DNA of 33,122 bases, from the NCBI GenBank assembly GCA_024405265.1, contig JAKSOZ010000020.1:1-33122 (forward strand), read 5' to 3'. A program made the position numbers and the translations under genes. Positions 16,501 through 24,149 of the stretch are shown here, one piece after another. A model generated the notes under the pieces. That model ran no database searches. It had not been told where the DNA came from and saw nothing but the letters and a program-made list of their open reading frames with translations. Source of the stretch: Kiritimatiellia bacterium (GTDB lineage: Bacteria; Verrucomicrobiota; Kiritimatiellia; RFP12; UBA1067). Positions within the stretch are counted from its first letter, which is position 1. Every line of letters starts with the position of its first letter.

Positions 16501-17120
16501 CTTCGTCGAAGACGTACGTCGGTATTTTTGCCGCGACGCGTGGTCTCGGCGGCGCGAGCTGCGGTCCGGCGCCGATGGAGCGCGATGTGCTACGTACGAA
16601 CGAGGACTATGATATGAGTTTCACGATTTCGCTTGGGGATAAGGAACTTATGGCGAGAACCTTCGCTTCGCTTCCCTTGCCGGAGCTTCCTGAACTTCAG
16701 CTCGGAACCGGCGCCAAGATCGTCTTCTGCTCGAGCCGCGAACCGAACGAAGGCGAGCCCGATCACCTTATCGACGGAGATCTTTCGACTTACTGGCATA
16801 CTCAGTACGGCACGACGGTCGGTAATTTCCCTCACGTCGTCGTCGTCGACCTTACTAAGGAGAAAGAGGTTAGGGGATTCAGATTCTGGCAGCGTCAGTA
16901 CGGCACGAACGGTATGGTCAAGGATCTCCAGATCGAGACCTCGCTTGACGGCGAAAATTGGGATAATCTCGGCAATATCCAGCTTTATCGCACCGTCGAT
17001 GAGCAAACAATCGAGCTTTCCGAGCCGGTTAAATTCCGCTACTATCGTTTGACCGCGCTTAACAACTTCAACAATAATGACTTCGCGGCGCTTGCGGAAG
17101 TCGAGGTGATTACGAAATGA
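13515..17120 (+). CDS. Secreted GH2 beta-galactosidase with C-terminal F5/8C (CBM32-like) domain
   Basis: A 1201-residue exported LacZ-type glycosidase. The signal peptide spans about 1-19 (IVAMSIFASAVAFA). Domains: GH2 sugar-binding (about 60-255), immunoglobulin-like (about 260-370), TIM barrel (about 375-650), beta-sandwich (about 780-1040), and a discoidin/F5-8C carbohydrate-binding domain (about 1064-1200). Acid/base E501 lies in WSYGNEAG and nucleophile E563 in ISEYAHNM, both intact. LacZ itself is cytosolic and lacks the final domain; the signal plus binding domain suggest attack on surface or extracellular glycans such as mucin galactose. The start overlaps the upstream stop (ATGA), with AAGG six nt before it and an internal promoter-like box. 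Its own stop overlaps glnS by 4 nt. The galactosyl linkage cannot be read from sequence. Confidence 0.93.
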   Translation: MNKTRIVAMSIFASAVAFAEPTGFEWENNQLLSEGKEPTRAAFSAFSSEKSALKILPEYSENQISLDSDTAWKFKWVKHPAERPAGFWKPSYDVSDWETIKVPCSWEAMGASEKGGWGTANYTNVRYPFRQDYPGGSRVMLDPPSNYTSFIERNPVGSYRRDFDLPKGWEGSEIYLKFDGVDSFFYLWVNGKYVGFSKDSRSPAEFNVSKYLKSGKNTVALEVYKFSDGSYLEDQDMFRLSGIFRRTWLLRREYIHVRDFFALPKPVDSNNLKGEWKLDVEVTATSSDRHVISPIVEAKLFDWNDNLITSGSSKNLICSAGEDGIDHISLSVDSPKLWSAEDPNCYKLVLALKRGDATSDAREYVSAIVGFRTSEIKNGRYYFNNEPIKLKGANRHETHPMYGHFVPLATHELDVHELKEANCNTVRNSHYPQDDYWYYLCNVHGIYLVDEANVESHGYGYGDSSLSHRPEWTKATVDRDMSMVERNKNHPSVVIWSYGNEAGPGENFRACEEAIKARDTSRPTHYERDWSCADMEGCQYPNVSWVQLKAKDKDAKKPFYISEYAHNMVNAMGNLKDYQDAIESSDVILGATIWDWVDQGLYMDKDGKRIIAFGGDFGDQPNDGAFVMNGCVLSDRTREPGFYEIKHVYQNWTISASEDFKEVLIFNKNHFISAAGHTCEWTAYENGLPFAHGEFNLRDLKPRTTGRYKMPAAFDRILARGNDVQLRFTIKRGEQVVATDQIQKDAAAKGVAEGSDEISIVPGEGDFALCSGNLSVTFSTKTGSPVSIKEGDKEYLIRPWKLDVYRAPSSNEVGLGNQWLNYGFYDMSATALEISDIVELENGDVSFSTIVEWSGATNLSKPVKFMVASRWTMRKGGVLACTSKIRPFGPKAELARVGWSFISGEDNPNVTWYGAGPFENYADRKSGAFKGLWMLKGNDFFVPYARNEDCGNREDTEGLKISNLVIRTLSKPFAFEVNPYTPSELIAKIHPSELDPSSKTYVGIFAATRGLGGASCGPAPMERDVLRTNEDYDMSFTISLGDKELMARTFASLPLPELPELQLGTGAKIVFCSSREPNEGEPDHLIDGDLSTYWHTQYGTTVGNFPHVVVVDLTKEKEVRGFRFWQRQYGTNGMVKDLQIETSLDGENWDNLGNIQLYRTVDEQTIELSEPVKFRYYRLTALNNFNNNDFAALAEVEVITK

Positions 17121-18811
17121 GCGAGTCCGATACTCAGAGACACTTTCTCCGTCAGTGGATTGAAAAGGACGTTGCCGAAGGCAAGACCGGCGGCAGGGTG
17201 GTTACGCGTTTCCCGCCGGAACCTAACGGCTATATTCATATCGGACATGCGAAGGCGATTTGTGTCGACTTCGGGATGGCGAAGCTTTTCGATGGCGAGT
17301 GCCACCTTCGTTTGGACGATACGAACCCGACGAAAGAGTCCGACGAATACGCCGAGAACATCAAGAAAGACATCAACTGGCTTGGATTTCAGTGGTCGGG
17401 CGAGGGTGACGCGGGAGAAAAGGGTTTCTACAACGCCTCGAATATGTTCGACAAGATGTACGAAATCGCCGAGGAGCTTATTCGCCGCGGTCAGGCGTAC
17501 TGCTGTAATTTAGGGCAGGAAGAGTGGAAGGAATATCGCGGCGTTCCCGAAAAGCCGGGTACGCCGAGTCCCTCGCGCGACACGACTCCCGAGCGCAATC
17601 TCGAGATTTTCCGCGATATGAAGGCGGGTAAGTATGCGGATGGAGAGTGGTGCTTAAGAGCGAAGATCGATATGTCCTCGCCGAACATCCATTTCCGCGA
17701 TCCCGTCCTTTATCGTATTCGTCACGTCTCGCACTATCACCTCGGTGACAAGTGGTGCATCTACCCGATGTACGACTTCGCGCATCCGATTGAGGACGCT
17801 TTGGAAGGCGTGACTCACTCTATGTGCACCTTGGAATTTGAAGTGCATCGTCCGCTCTATGATTGGGTCGTCGATCGCATGGACGAACAGGGGCTTCTTC
17901 CCACGAGAGGCGGCGTCAAGATCCGCACTCAGCAGCGTGAATTCGCTCGACTCAATTTGACTTATACGGTCATGTCCAAGCGTCTTCTTTTGAAGATGGT
18001 TCAGGATAAAGTGGTCGACGGCTGGGATGACCCCAGAATGCCGACCGTTTGCGGTATGCGTAGACGCGGATATACCCCAGGCGCGATTCGCGAATTCTGC
18101 GATCGTATCGGCGTCAGTAAGGTCGAGTCCGAGTCCGATCCTGCGCTTCTCGAATGGTGTGTCCGCGAAGAGCTTAATCAGACGGCGACTCGTCGCATGG
18201 CCGTTCTCGATCCGGTTAAAGTCGTTATCGATAATTTCGAGGGCGTAAGAGAAGTCGAGCTTCCGAATAATCCGCTTGATGAAGCGGCCGGTACGCGCAA
18301 GATTCCTTTCTCGAAGGAAATTTGGATCGAACGCGCCGACTTCATGGAAGTTCCCGAGAAGAAGTTCTTCCGCATGGCTCCCGGACAGGAGGTGCGTTTG
18401 CGCGGCGCTTGTATCTTCAAATGCACCGGCTTTATCAAGGATGAAAACGGCGTCGTGAGCGAAATCCACGGCACGTGGGATCCCGAGAGCTGGGGCGGAA
18501 ACGCCGCGGATGGTCGCAAGGTGAAAGGTACGATTCATTGGGTCGACTGCGCTTCCGGCGAAGAAGCGGAAGTTCGTCTCTACGATAAACTCTTCATCGA
18601 GAAGGATCCGATGAAAGAGGGAAGCGAAAACTTCCTTAAATTCCTCAACCCCGATTCGCTCAAAATCGTGAAGGGTTATATCGAACCTGCGCTTTCTTCG
18701 GCGAAGGAAGGTGAACACTTCCAGTTCGAGCGTACAGGTTATTTCGTTTGCGATAAGAAGAACGTCTTCAATCGTACGTGCTCCTTGAAAGATTCGTATA
18801 AGCCAGCGTGA
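17117..18811 (+). CDS. glnS: Glutaminyl-tRNA synthetase
   Basis: A 564-residue class I aminoacyl-tRNA synthetase, close to the usual bacterial length of about 554. It has FPPEPNGYIHIGHAK (HIGH at 41-44), the KMSKS-type signature VMSKR (M286, K288), and the Gln-specific LDDTNP and YDFAHPIEDALEGVTHSMCT segments. The C-terminal beta-barrel anticodon-binding region (about 350-560) is complete. GlnRS charges tRNA-Gln directly, so the organism need not rely on the GatCAB transamidation route for Gln. It starts within the stop of the beta-galactosidase (ATGA overlap), an odd partner for a housekeeping gene, and overlaps the KS gene by one base. No promoter or T-box is seen upstream. Confidence 0.96.
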   Translation: MSESDTQRHFLRQWIEKDVAEGKTGGRVVTRFPPEPNGYIHIGHAKAICVDFGMAKLFDGECHLRLDDTNPTKESDEYAENIKKDINWLGFQWSGEGDAGEKGFYNASNMFDKMYEIAEELIRRGQAYCCNLGQEEWKEYRGVPEKPGTPSPSRDTTPERNLEIFRDMKAGKYADGEWCLRAKIDMSSPNIHFRDPVLYRIRHVSHYHLGDKWCIYPMYDFAHPIEDALEGVTHSMCTLEFEVHRPLYDWVVDRMDEQGLLPTRGGVKIRTQQREFARLNLTYTVMSKRLLLKMVQDKVVDGWDDPRMPTVCGMRRRGYTPGAIREFCDRIGVSKVESESDPALLEWCVREELNQTATRRMAVLDPVKVVIDNFEGVREVELPNNPLDEAAGTRKIPFSKEIWIERADFMEVPEKKFFRMAPGQEVRLRGACIFKCTGFIKDENGVVSEIHGTWDPESWGGNAADGRKVKGTIHWVDCASGEEAEVRLYDKLFIEKDPMKEGSENFLKFLNPDSLKIVKGYIEPALSSAKEGEHFQFERTGYFVCDKKNVFNRTCSLKDSYKPA

Positions 18812-20034
18812 TGAACAGAAGAGTCGTTATTACCGGAATGGGCATCGTCTCCCCGCTAGGGCAGTCGATTGACTCCGCATACGCCAGACTTAAGAAGTTA
18901 GAAAATTGCGTCGAAGTCGTTGAGAGCTTGAAAGGGTACGAGGGACTTAACTCGCACTTGGCTGCGCTTGCCCATTTCGAGAAACCCGGTCATTGGAATC
19001 GAAAGACGACGCGCACGATGGGCGAAGTCGCGATGTATGCGCTCGCCGCTACCGAACAGGCGGTTTCGGACGCTTCGCTCGATTCCGAGACGCTAGAAAG
19101 CGGTCGTACCGGAGTCGCTTACGGAAGTTGCTCGGGATCTATCGAAGCTCACCTCGACTTTTTCTCGCTTATGAGTTCGCATAAGGTCGAGCGTATCAAT
19201 TCCGGCACTTATATCAAGCTCATGCCGCAGACTACGGCGTGCAATATTTCCGTCTATTTCAAGACTCACGGTCGGTTGGTTCCCACCGGCACCGCTTGTA
19301 CTTCAGGTTCGCTCGCTATCGGTAACGCCTACGAGCTTATCAAAAACGGCAAGCAGGACGTGATGATCGCAGGCGGCGCGGAGGAGTTTTCTCCTACTCA
19401 GGTTGCGATCTTCGATACGCTTTACGCGACGAGCCTTAAAAACGATACTCCCGATAAGACTCCCTCGCCTTATAGCATCGATCGCGACGGCCTCGTAATC
19501 GGAGAAGGCGCTTGCACGCTCATTCTCGAAGAATATGAGCGCGCGAAGGCGCGAGGCGCGAAAATCTACGCGGAAGTCGTGGGCTTCTCGGAAAATACCG
19601 ACGGCACTCATGTTACCAATCCCAACGCGGAGACGATGGCGCTGTGCCTGAAAGGCGCGATTGAAGACGCGGGAATCTCGGCGGATCGAATCGGTTACGT
19701 TAACGGACATGGCACCGCGACTAAGTCGGGCGACATCGCCGAGACGCAGGCGACGTATTCGGTTTTTCAGCGCGCGGTCCCCATTTCCTCGACCAAGAGC
19801 TATATCGGTCATACGCTCGGCGCTTGCGGCGCGATCGAAGCGGCGATGACGATTCTCTCGATGAACGAGGGCTGGTTCCACCCGAATCTCAATTTTGTCG
19901 CGGTCGACCCGGAACTCGGTGCGCTCGATTATATAACGGGCGAGGGTAGGCGTATCGATACCGATTACGTGATGAGCAACAATTTCGCATTCGGCGGAGT
20001 AAATACTTCGCTTATCTTCAAAAAGGTCAAGTAA
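18811..20034 (+). CDS. Beta-ketoacyl-ACP synthase, aryl-polyene type (FabF-like)
   Basis: A 407-residue condensing enzyme (VVITGMGIVSPLGQ start) with a complete active site: C163 in GTACTSG, H300 in VNGHGTATKSGD and H334 in SYIGHTLGACGA, with K329. The motifs NGHGTATxSGDIAETQATY and STKSYIGHTLGACGAIEA resemble the KS enzymes of aryl-polyene/flexirubin-like clusters more than housekeeping FabF. That comparison is from memory. It would extend an ACP-bound acyl chain with malonyl-ACP in the cytosol. The ATG at 18811 is preferred over the GTG just before it; it overlaps the glnS TGA by one base (TGATG). No ACP, ketoreductase or dehydratase gene is adjacent; partners must lie outside. The MMPL/acyltransferase gene downstream belongs to the same type of cluster. 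Confidence 0.88.
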   Translation: MNRRVVITGMGIVSPLGQSIDSAYARLKKLENCVEVVESLKGYEGLNSHLAALAHFEKPGHWNRKTTRTMGEVAMYALAATEQAVSDASLDSETLESGRTGVAYGSCSGSIEAHLDFFSLMSSHKVERINSGTYIKLMPQTTACNISVYFKTHGRLVPTGTACTSGSLAIGNAYELIKNGKQDVMIAGGAEEFSPTQVAIFDTLYATSLKNDTPDKTPSPYSIDRDGLVIGEGACTLILEEYERAKARGAKIYAEVVGFSENTDGTHVTNPNAETMALCLKGAIEDAGISADRIGYVNGHGTATKSGDIAETQATYSVFQRAVPISSTKSYIGHTLGACGAIEAAMTILSMNEGWFHPNLNFVAVDPELGALDYITGEGRRIDTDYVMSNNFAFGGVNTSLIFKKVK

Positions 20035-20037
20035 ACG

Positions 20038-21336
20038 ATGAAAGACTTGAAAGCTGCTTATAAGACGATTGAAGCGGATCATTTCGCTCCGAAGATGGAA
20101 ATTTCCTTTATCGATGGGGATAATCGCCAGACCTTTCATTATGAGAAGGTGACTTGGAATATCGAGGGTGTTGAAAAGGGTCTTCGTTACGGCGAGAATC
20201 CCGGCCAGGAAGCGGCGCTTTATAAGCTCGTTAACGGAAACCTCGTTCTCGGTGATGTCGAAATCCTTCAGTCGGGCCAGTACCTCGCTTCCGTTCCCGA
20301 GCTTCTTCAGTCGGGTAAGCACCCTGGCAAGACGAACGTTACCGATACCGATAACGCGCTCAATATCCTCCGCTATTTGATGGAGAAGCCGACGGCGGTT
20401 ATCGTCAAACACAATAACCCGTGCGGCGTCGCGACGGGTTCGACTCTCGCCGAAGCGTATTATCGCGCGAACAAGGCCGATCGCCTCGCGGCGTTCGGTG
20501 GCGCGATTGCGCTTAATCGCGAGTGCGATATCGAAACGGCGAAGCTCATTATCGAAAACTACGCCGAAGTCGTCGTCGCTCCGGATTTCAAGCCGGGCGT
20601 GATGGATCTCTTCGCGACGAAGAAGAATCTCCGCGTCTTCCGTATCAAGAATATGGATCGCCTTACGTCTTTCGTCGCAAAGCACGTTATCGATTTCAAG
20701 AGTTTGATCGACGGCGGTATCGTCGCTCAAACTTCGTTCTCGGCGAACGCGAGAAAACCTGAAGATTTTATGCCCGCTTACTGCAATCGTAAGATCACCG
20801 ATAAGGAAACGGGCGAAGTCAGCTTTAAGGAGTATAAGATCAATCGTCTCCCGACCGAGAAGGAATACGAAGACCTCGTTTTCGGCTGGCTCGTCGAGGC
20901 GGGCGTCACTTCGAACTCGGTTCTTTACGTCAAGGACGGAGTCACGGTCGGTATCGGTACCGGCGAGCAGGATCGCGTAGGCGTCGCGGAAATCGCGCGA
21001 GATAAGGCCTATACGAAGCATGCCGACTGGATCGCTTGGGAGAAGTACGGTAAGCCCTATAATGATCTTCGTCTCGCTTTCGGCGAAGAGGACGGCGCGA
21101 AGAAGCAGGCTGAGATTATGGAGCAGACGAAAGCCGAAAAGGGCGGTCTTCCCGGTTGCGCGATGGTTTCCGACGCATTCTTCCCGTTCCGCGATGGACT
21201 TGAAGTCGGTCTTCGCGAAGGTATCACCTCGGTCGTTCAGCCCGGTGGCGCGATTCGCGACTGGGATGTTATCGACTGCGCTAATGCCGCAGGAATCGCG
21301 ATGGTCTTCACCGGACAGCGCAGCTTCCGCCACTAA
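20038..21336 (+). CDS. purH: AICAR transformylase without the IMP cyclohydrolase domain (PurH C-terminal half)
   Basis: A 432-residue protein matching only the transformylase part of bifunctional PurH. It uses 10-formyl-THF to formylate AICAR to FAICAR in purine synthesis. The family fingerprint includes LRYGENPGQEAALY, VKHNNPCGVA with the catalytic K124-H125 pair, AFGGAIALN, and GGAIRDWDVIDCANAAGIAM near the end. Bifunctional PurH is about 530 residues and begins with an MGS-like cyclohydrolase domain, absent here; the first 45 residues do not resemble it. IMP cyclisation must be encoded elsewhere. The ATG is 3 nt after the KS stop. The C-terminal FTGQRSFRH is complete, so it is not a truncated pseudogene. 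Confidence 0.92.
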   Translation: MKDLKAAYKTIEADHFAPKMEISFIDGDNRQTFHYEKVTWNIEGVEKGLRYGENPGQEAALYKLVNGNLVLGDVEILQSGQYLASVPELLQSGKHPGKTNVTDTDNALNILRYLMEKPTAVIVKHNNPCGVATGSTLAEAYYRANKADRLAAFGGAIALNRECDIETAKLIIENYAEVVVAPDFKPGVMDLFATKKNLRVFRIKNMDRLTSFVAKHVIDFKSLIDGGIVAQTSFSANARKPEDFMPAYCNRKITDKETGEVSFKEYKINRLPTEKEYEDLVFGWLVEAGVTSNSVLYVKDGVTVGIGTGEQDRVGVAEIARDKAYTKHADWIAWEKYGKPYNDLRLAFGEEDGAKKQAEIMEQTKAEKGGLPGCAMVSDAFFPFRDGLEVGLREGITSVVQPGGAIRDWDVIDCANAAGIAMVFTGQRSFRH

Positions 21337-21368
21337 TTCTAAATCGGATTAAAGGAGAACAGTAAAAA

Positions 21369-21842
21369 ATGAACGTCATCACATTTGAACAGGCGTGGAA
21401 CTACGGCGGGCCTCTCATGTATGTGCTCGCGGGCTTTTCGGTTATCGCGATTGCGGTTATGATGTACCTCTGGTATTCGCAGCGTCAAGGCGTATGTGTC
21501 CCCGATGCGCTCGCGCGCATCAAGGCCGCGAAAGATCCTGCCGCGGAAGCCGCTCGTATCGCCGATCGTCTTAACGCCGCGGTCGATTGGCTCGCCGATA
21601 TCGCCGCGATTGCGCCGCTCGTCGGTCTTCTCGGTACTGTTCTCGGTATGTTCCAGGCTTTCGGCGGCATCGCCAGCGACGTTACTGCGGGCGCGAAGCC
21701 TGTCGTTCTCGCGGCCGGCGTCTCGCAGGCGATCGTCACGACGATCTTCGGTCTCGTGGTAGCGATTCCTTGTCTTTGCATGTACGCGCTTTTCCGTCGT
21801 CGCGCCATGAAGCGCATCGCCGAGATCGAGGAGCTCGCTTAA
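21369..21842 (+). CDS. exbB: ExbB/TolQ/MotA-type proton-channel protein
   Basis: A 157-residue inner-membrane protein with three membrane segments (about 15-36, 74-95, 112-137). The core AAIAPLVGLLGTVLGMFQAF and ATTIFGLVVAIP-like helices are the MotA/TolQ/ExbB proton-channel fold. It is short relative to E. coli ExbB (244 residues), as is common in small ExbB forms. It would form a pentamer around ExbD and use proton-motive force to move a TonB-like partner. It has a good Shine-Dalgarno (AAAGGAGA near 21351-21358) after a 32-nt gap, the largest gap in this run. exbD follows 2 nt later. Confidence 0.92.
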   Translation: MNVITFEQAWNYGGPLMYVLAGFSVIAIAVMMYLWYSQRQGVCVPDALARIKAAKDPAAEAARIADRLNAAVDWLADIAAIAPLVGLLGTVLGMFQAFGGIASDVTAGAKPVVLAAGVSQAIVTTIFGLVVAIPCLCMYALFRRRAMKRIAEIEELA

Positions 21843-21844
21843 TA

Positions 21845-22255
21845 ATGAAAATCCCGCGCAAACGCACTTCGCGCGCCCCGCAATTCGCGCTGACGTCAAT
21901 GCTCGACGTCATCTTCCTTCTCCTCTGCTTCTTCGTGACGGTCAGCGTCTTTTCGCAGTGGGAAAGTGAAATCTCGATCAAGCTCCCGTCGGCTACGACG
22001 AGTGAACAGCCTGATCGTCTGCCCGGCGAAATCATCGTCAATATTTCGATGGAAGGCGTCGTAAAGGTCAATGGAGCGGTTTTGACGCTCGAAGATCTTC
22101 AGGGTCGACTCGCGAAAATTTCGAAGTTTTATCCGGGCCAGCCGGTTATCATTCGTGCCGATAAAGAAACCAAGTACGAAGAGATCGTGAAAGTGATCGA
22201 CACTTGCCGCGCGGCAGATGTTTGGAACTTCTCGCTCGCTACCGAAAATCAATGA
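21845..22255 (+). CDS. exbD: ExbD/TolR-type energy transducer subunit
   Basis: A 136-residue single-pass inner-membrane protein. After a basic N-terminus, the helix TSMLDVIFLLLCFFVTVSVF (17-36) carries the essential proton-conducting Asp (D21). The rest is a periplasmic ExbD domain with IIVNISMEGVVKVNGAVL and PVIIRADKETKYEEIVKVID. All key features of an active subunit are present. The start ATG 21845 was chosen because it places the conserved basic stretch and Asp helix at the N-terminus, 2 nt after exbB. The stop overlaps the TPR gene by 4 nt (ATGA). Confidence 0.93.
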   Translation: MKIPRKRTSRAPQFALTSMLDVIFLLLCFFVTVSVFSQWESEISIKLPSATTSEQPDRLPGEIIVNISMEGVVKVNGAVLTLEDLQGRLAKISKFYPGQPVIIRADKETKYEEIVKVIDTCRAADVWNFSLATENQ

Positions 22256-24144
22256 ATCTAATCCCTTTGATCTTGCTTACAGTCGCCGTTCTGCCGTCCG
22301 ATAGGCTGCAGATGGCCGACCGTCTTTTCAATAAGGGCCAGTATAAGGACGCGAAAGCGGAATATATGGCGCTTAGGAATGCGCCCGGAATCGCCGGGGA
22401 TGAGCTCTTGTTCCGCTTGGCGGAGACCAATCGTCTTTTAGGCGATACCGAGAAGGCGAACGCCGAGTTTCGTGCGCTTCTCGAGCGATTCCCTTCGTCC
22501 AAATATGTTCATCGCTCCAGGCTCGTTCGTGCGCTTGCTCTTAAAGACAAGAACGAAAAGATCAAAGAATTGAAGCTCCTTGATAACGATACGGTTGATG
22601 CTCAGACTCGTGCAGCGGCGCTCTATAATCTGGGTACGCTCACGCGTGACGCCGAAGTTCTTCGCCGATCGATCCAGCTCGAGCCTAAGGGACGATATGC
22701 CGATTACGCGTCTTTTCATCGCGCGGCGATTTTAACCGAGTCAGATAAAGACGCCGATCGTCGAGAGGCGATTAACGAACTGTTGAAAATCGCTTTCGGA
22801 GGAAATGCTCAATTCCAGGAAGAAGCGCTTTATCTCGCGAGCGTTCAGAATTATTCCTCCAAACGATACGACGAGTCGGTCAGCCTTTTCAATCGCTATT
22901 TGAAACTCTATCCAAAAGGCAAGCACGTAGAGTCGGTGAGAACGGCGAGCGCCTGGTGTAATTATCTTACCGGTCGCTATTCTGACGCGATTCAGATCGC
23001 GAGTAATCAGGAGGGCGACGATCTCGCGTATTTGCTCGCCGCTTCGACTCAAGCGATCGGTAGCGCGGAAGAAGCTCATTTCCTTTATAAGGCTTATTTG
23101 GATAAATACCCGATGGGCCGTAATCGTACGAATGCGGAGCTCGCCGTGTCGCGTATGAATTTCACGATAGCGGAAAAATCAGGCGATATCAAGCTCGCGA
23201 TCGAATCGGCGAAGAAGGCGCATGAGATCTCGAAAGCGGTCGGAGATTATTTACGACTTGCGTGGGCGTACGAGAAGAACTCACAGCTCGCGGAAGCGCA
23301 AGCGATTTATCTCGATATTCGTCGTTCGGATCCCGATTCTTCCGAGGCGATGGAGGCGATGTATCGTAAGGCGATGCTCGATATGCGAGCGGAAAAGTGG
23401 TCCGCCGCGGAGATGGGTCTCGCGGAGGTCCTTTCTTCACCGAAGGTCGGCTCTCGTAAAGCGTCGGCGCTTTTTTGGAGAGCGATCGCCGCGATTCGAC
23501 TGGAGCATGAGCAGGAGGGCGCTCGTTATTTGAAGGAGGCGCTTGAACTCGGGCTTTCTCTTGACGAACAGCGCGAGGCCAGACTCTTGATGGCGGATAT
23601 CGCTTTTGAGAGCGGTCGCGATGAAGAAGCGAAAGCGGAGTATGAAAATATCGTATTCGATGGAGGATGCGATCGAATGAGCGCGGCGAAGACGCTCGCG
23701 GTCGGTAAACTTATCGGCGGTAAGGGTGCTAAGATTTGTGCTGAATCGCTTATCAAAAACGATTCTCCCGAATGGCGGCAGGCGGGGTATGTGCTCTTGG
23801 GCGTGAGCGAGGAAGAATCTGAAGCGTACATTGCGGCGATAGACGCTTATCGTAATGCGATGGCGATTCCGGTCGTGATCGAAGATATCGCTTCCGCTTC
23901 TTTAAGGCTCGGTCGTCTTGAGATGAAGCTCGGTGAATATGACAAGGCCGACGCGACGTTGAGAAAATCGGTTGAATACAATTCAAAGTCGCCTCGTGAA
24001 CGCGCGGAAGCGTATTTGCTTTTGGCGGAAAACTCGGCTTTGAGCGGGGATATGAAAAGTGCGCGCGGCTACGCTACGGTGGTGACCACGCTTTTCGATG
24101 ACGCCGAATTGATCGAAAAGGCGAACAAGATTTTGGAGAAATGA
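22252..24144 (+). CDS. Periplasmic TPR protein of the ExbBD operon
   Basis: A 630-residue protein with an N-terminal signal (MNLIPLILLTVAVL) followed by many TPR-type helical pairs to the end. Examples: ADRLFNKGQYKDAKAEYMAL, YDESVSLFNRYLKLYPKGKH and LGEYDKADATLRKSVEYNSK. TPR arrays bind proteins, so this is likely a periplasmic scaffold for the neighbouring ExbB-ExbD and TonB-like/VWA proteins. Start ATG 22252 overlaps the exbD stop and gives an immediate signal peptide; the in-frame ATG further up lies in exbD. Standard ExbBD-TonB operons do not usually contain such a protein, but PVC and Bacteroidetes-type gliding or Tol-like loci sometimes carry TPR partners. No enzymatic domain is seen. 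Confidence 0.85.
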   Translation: MNLIPLILLTVAVLPSDRLQMADRLFNKGQYKDAKAEYMALRNAPGIAGDELLFRLAETNRLLGDTEKANAEFRALLERFPSSKYVHRSRLVRALALKDKNEKIKELKLLDNDTVDAQTRAAALYNLGTLTRDAEVLRRSIQLEPKGRYADYASFHRAAILTESDKDADRREAINELLKIAFGGNAQFQEEALYLASVQNYSSKRYDESVSLFNRYLKLYPKGKHVESVRTASAWCNYLTGRYSDAIQIASNQEGDDLAYLLAASTQAIGSAEEAHFLYKAYLDKYPMGRNRTNAELAVSRMNFTIAEKSGDIKLAIESAKKAHEISKAVGDYLRLAWAYEKNSQLAEAQAIYLDIRRSDPDSSEAMEAMYRKAMLDMRAEKWSAAEMGLAEVLSSPKVGSRKASALFWRAIAAIRLEHEQEGARYLKEALELGLSLDEQREARLLMADIAFESGRDEEAKAEYENIVFDGGCDRMSAAKTLAVGKLIGGKGAKICAESLIKNDSPEWRQAGYVLLGVSEEESEAYIAAIDAYRNAMAIPVVIEDIASASLRLGRLEMKLGEYDKADATLRKSVEYNSKSPRERAEAYLLLAENSALSGDMKSARGYATVVTTLFDDAELIEKANKILEK

Positions 24145-24149
24145 TTTAA

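Noticed and set aside
21058..21063. TATAAT inside purH
   Set aside because: No TG one base upstream, no -35, and it lies deep in a coding sequence with no gene start following.
19303..21333. Long open frame on the - strand (676 codons) opposite the KS and purH genes
   Set aside because: Same antisense artefact: Arg/Asp-rich, no family motif, and it crosses two well-supported genes.
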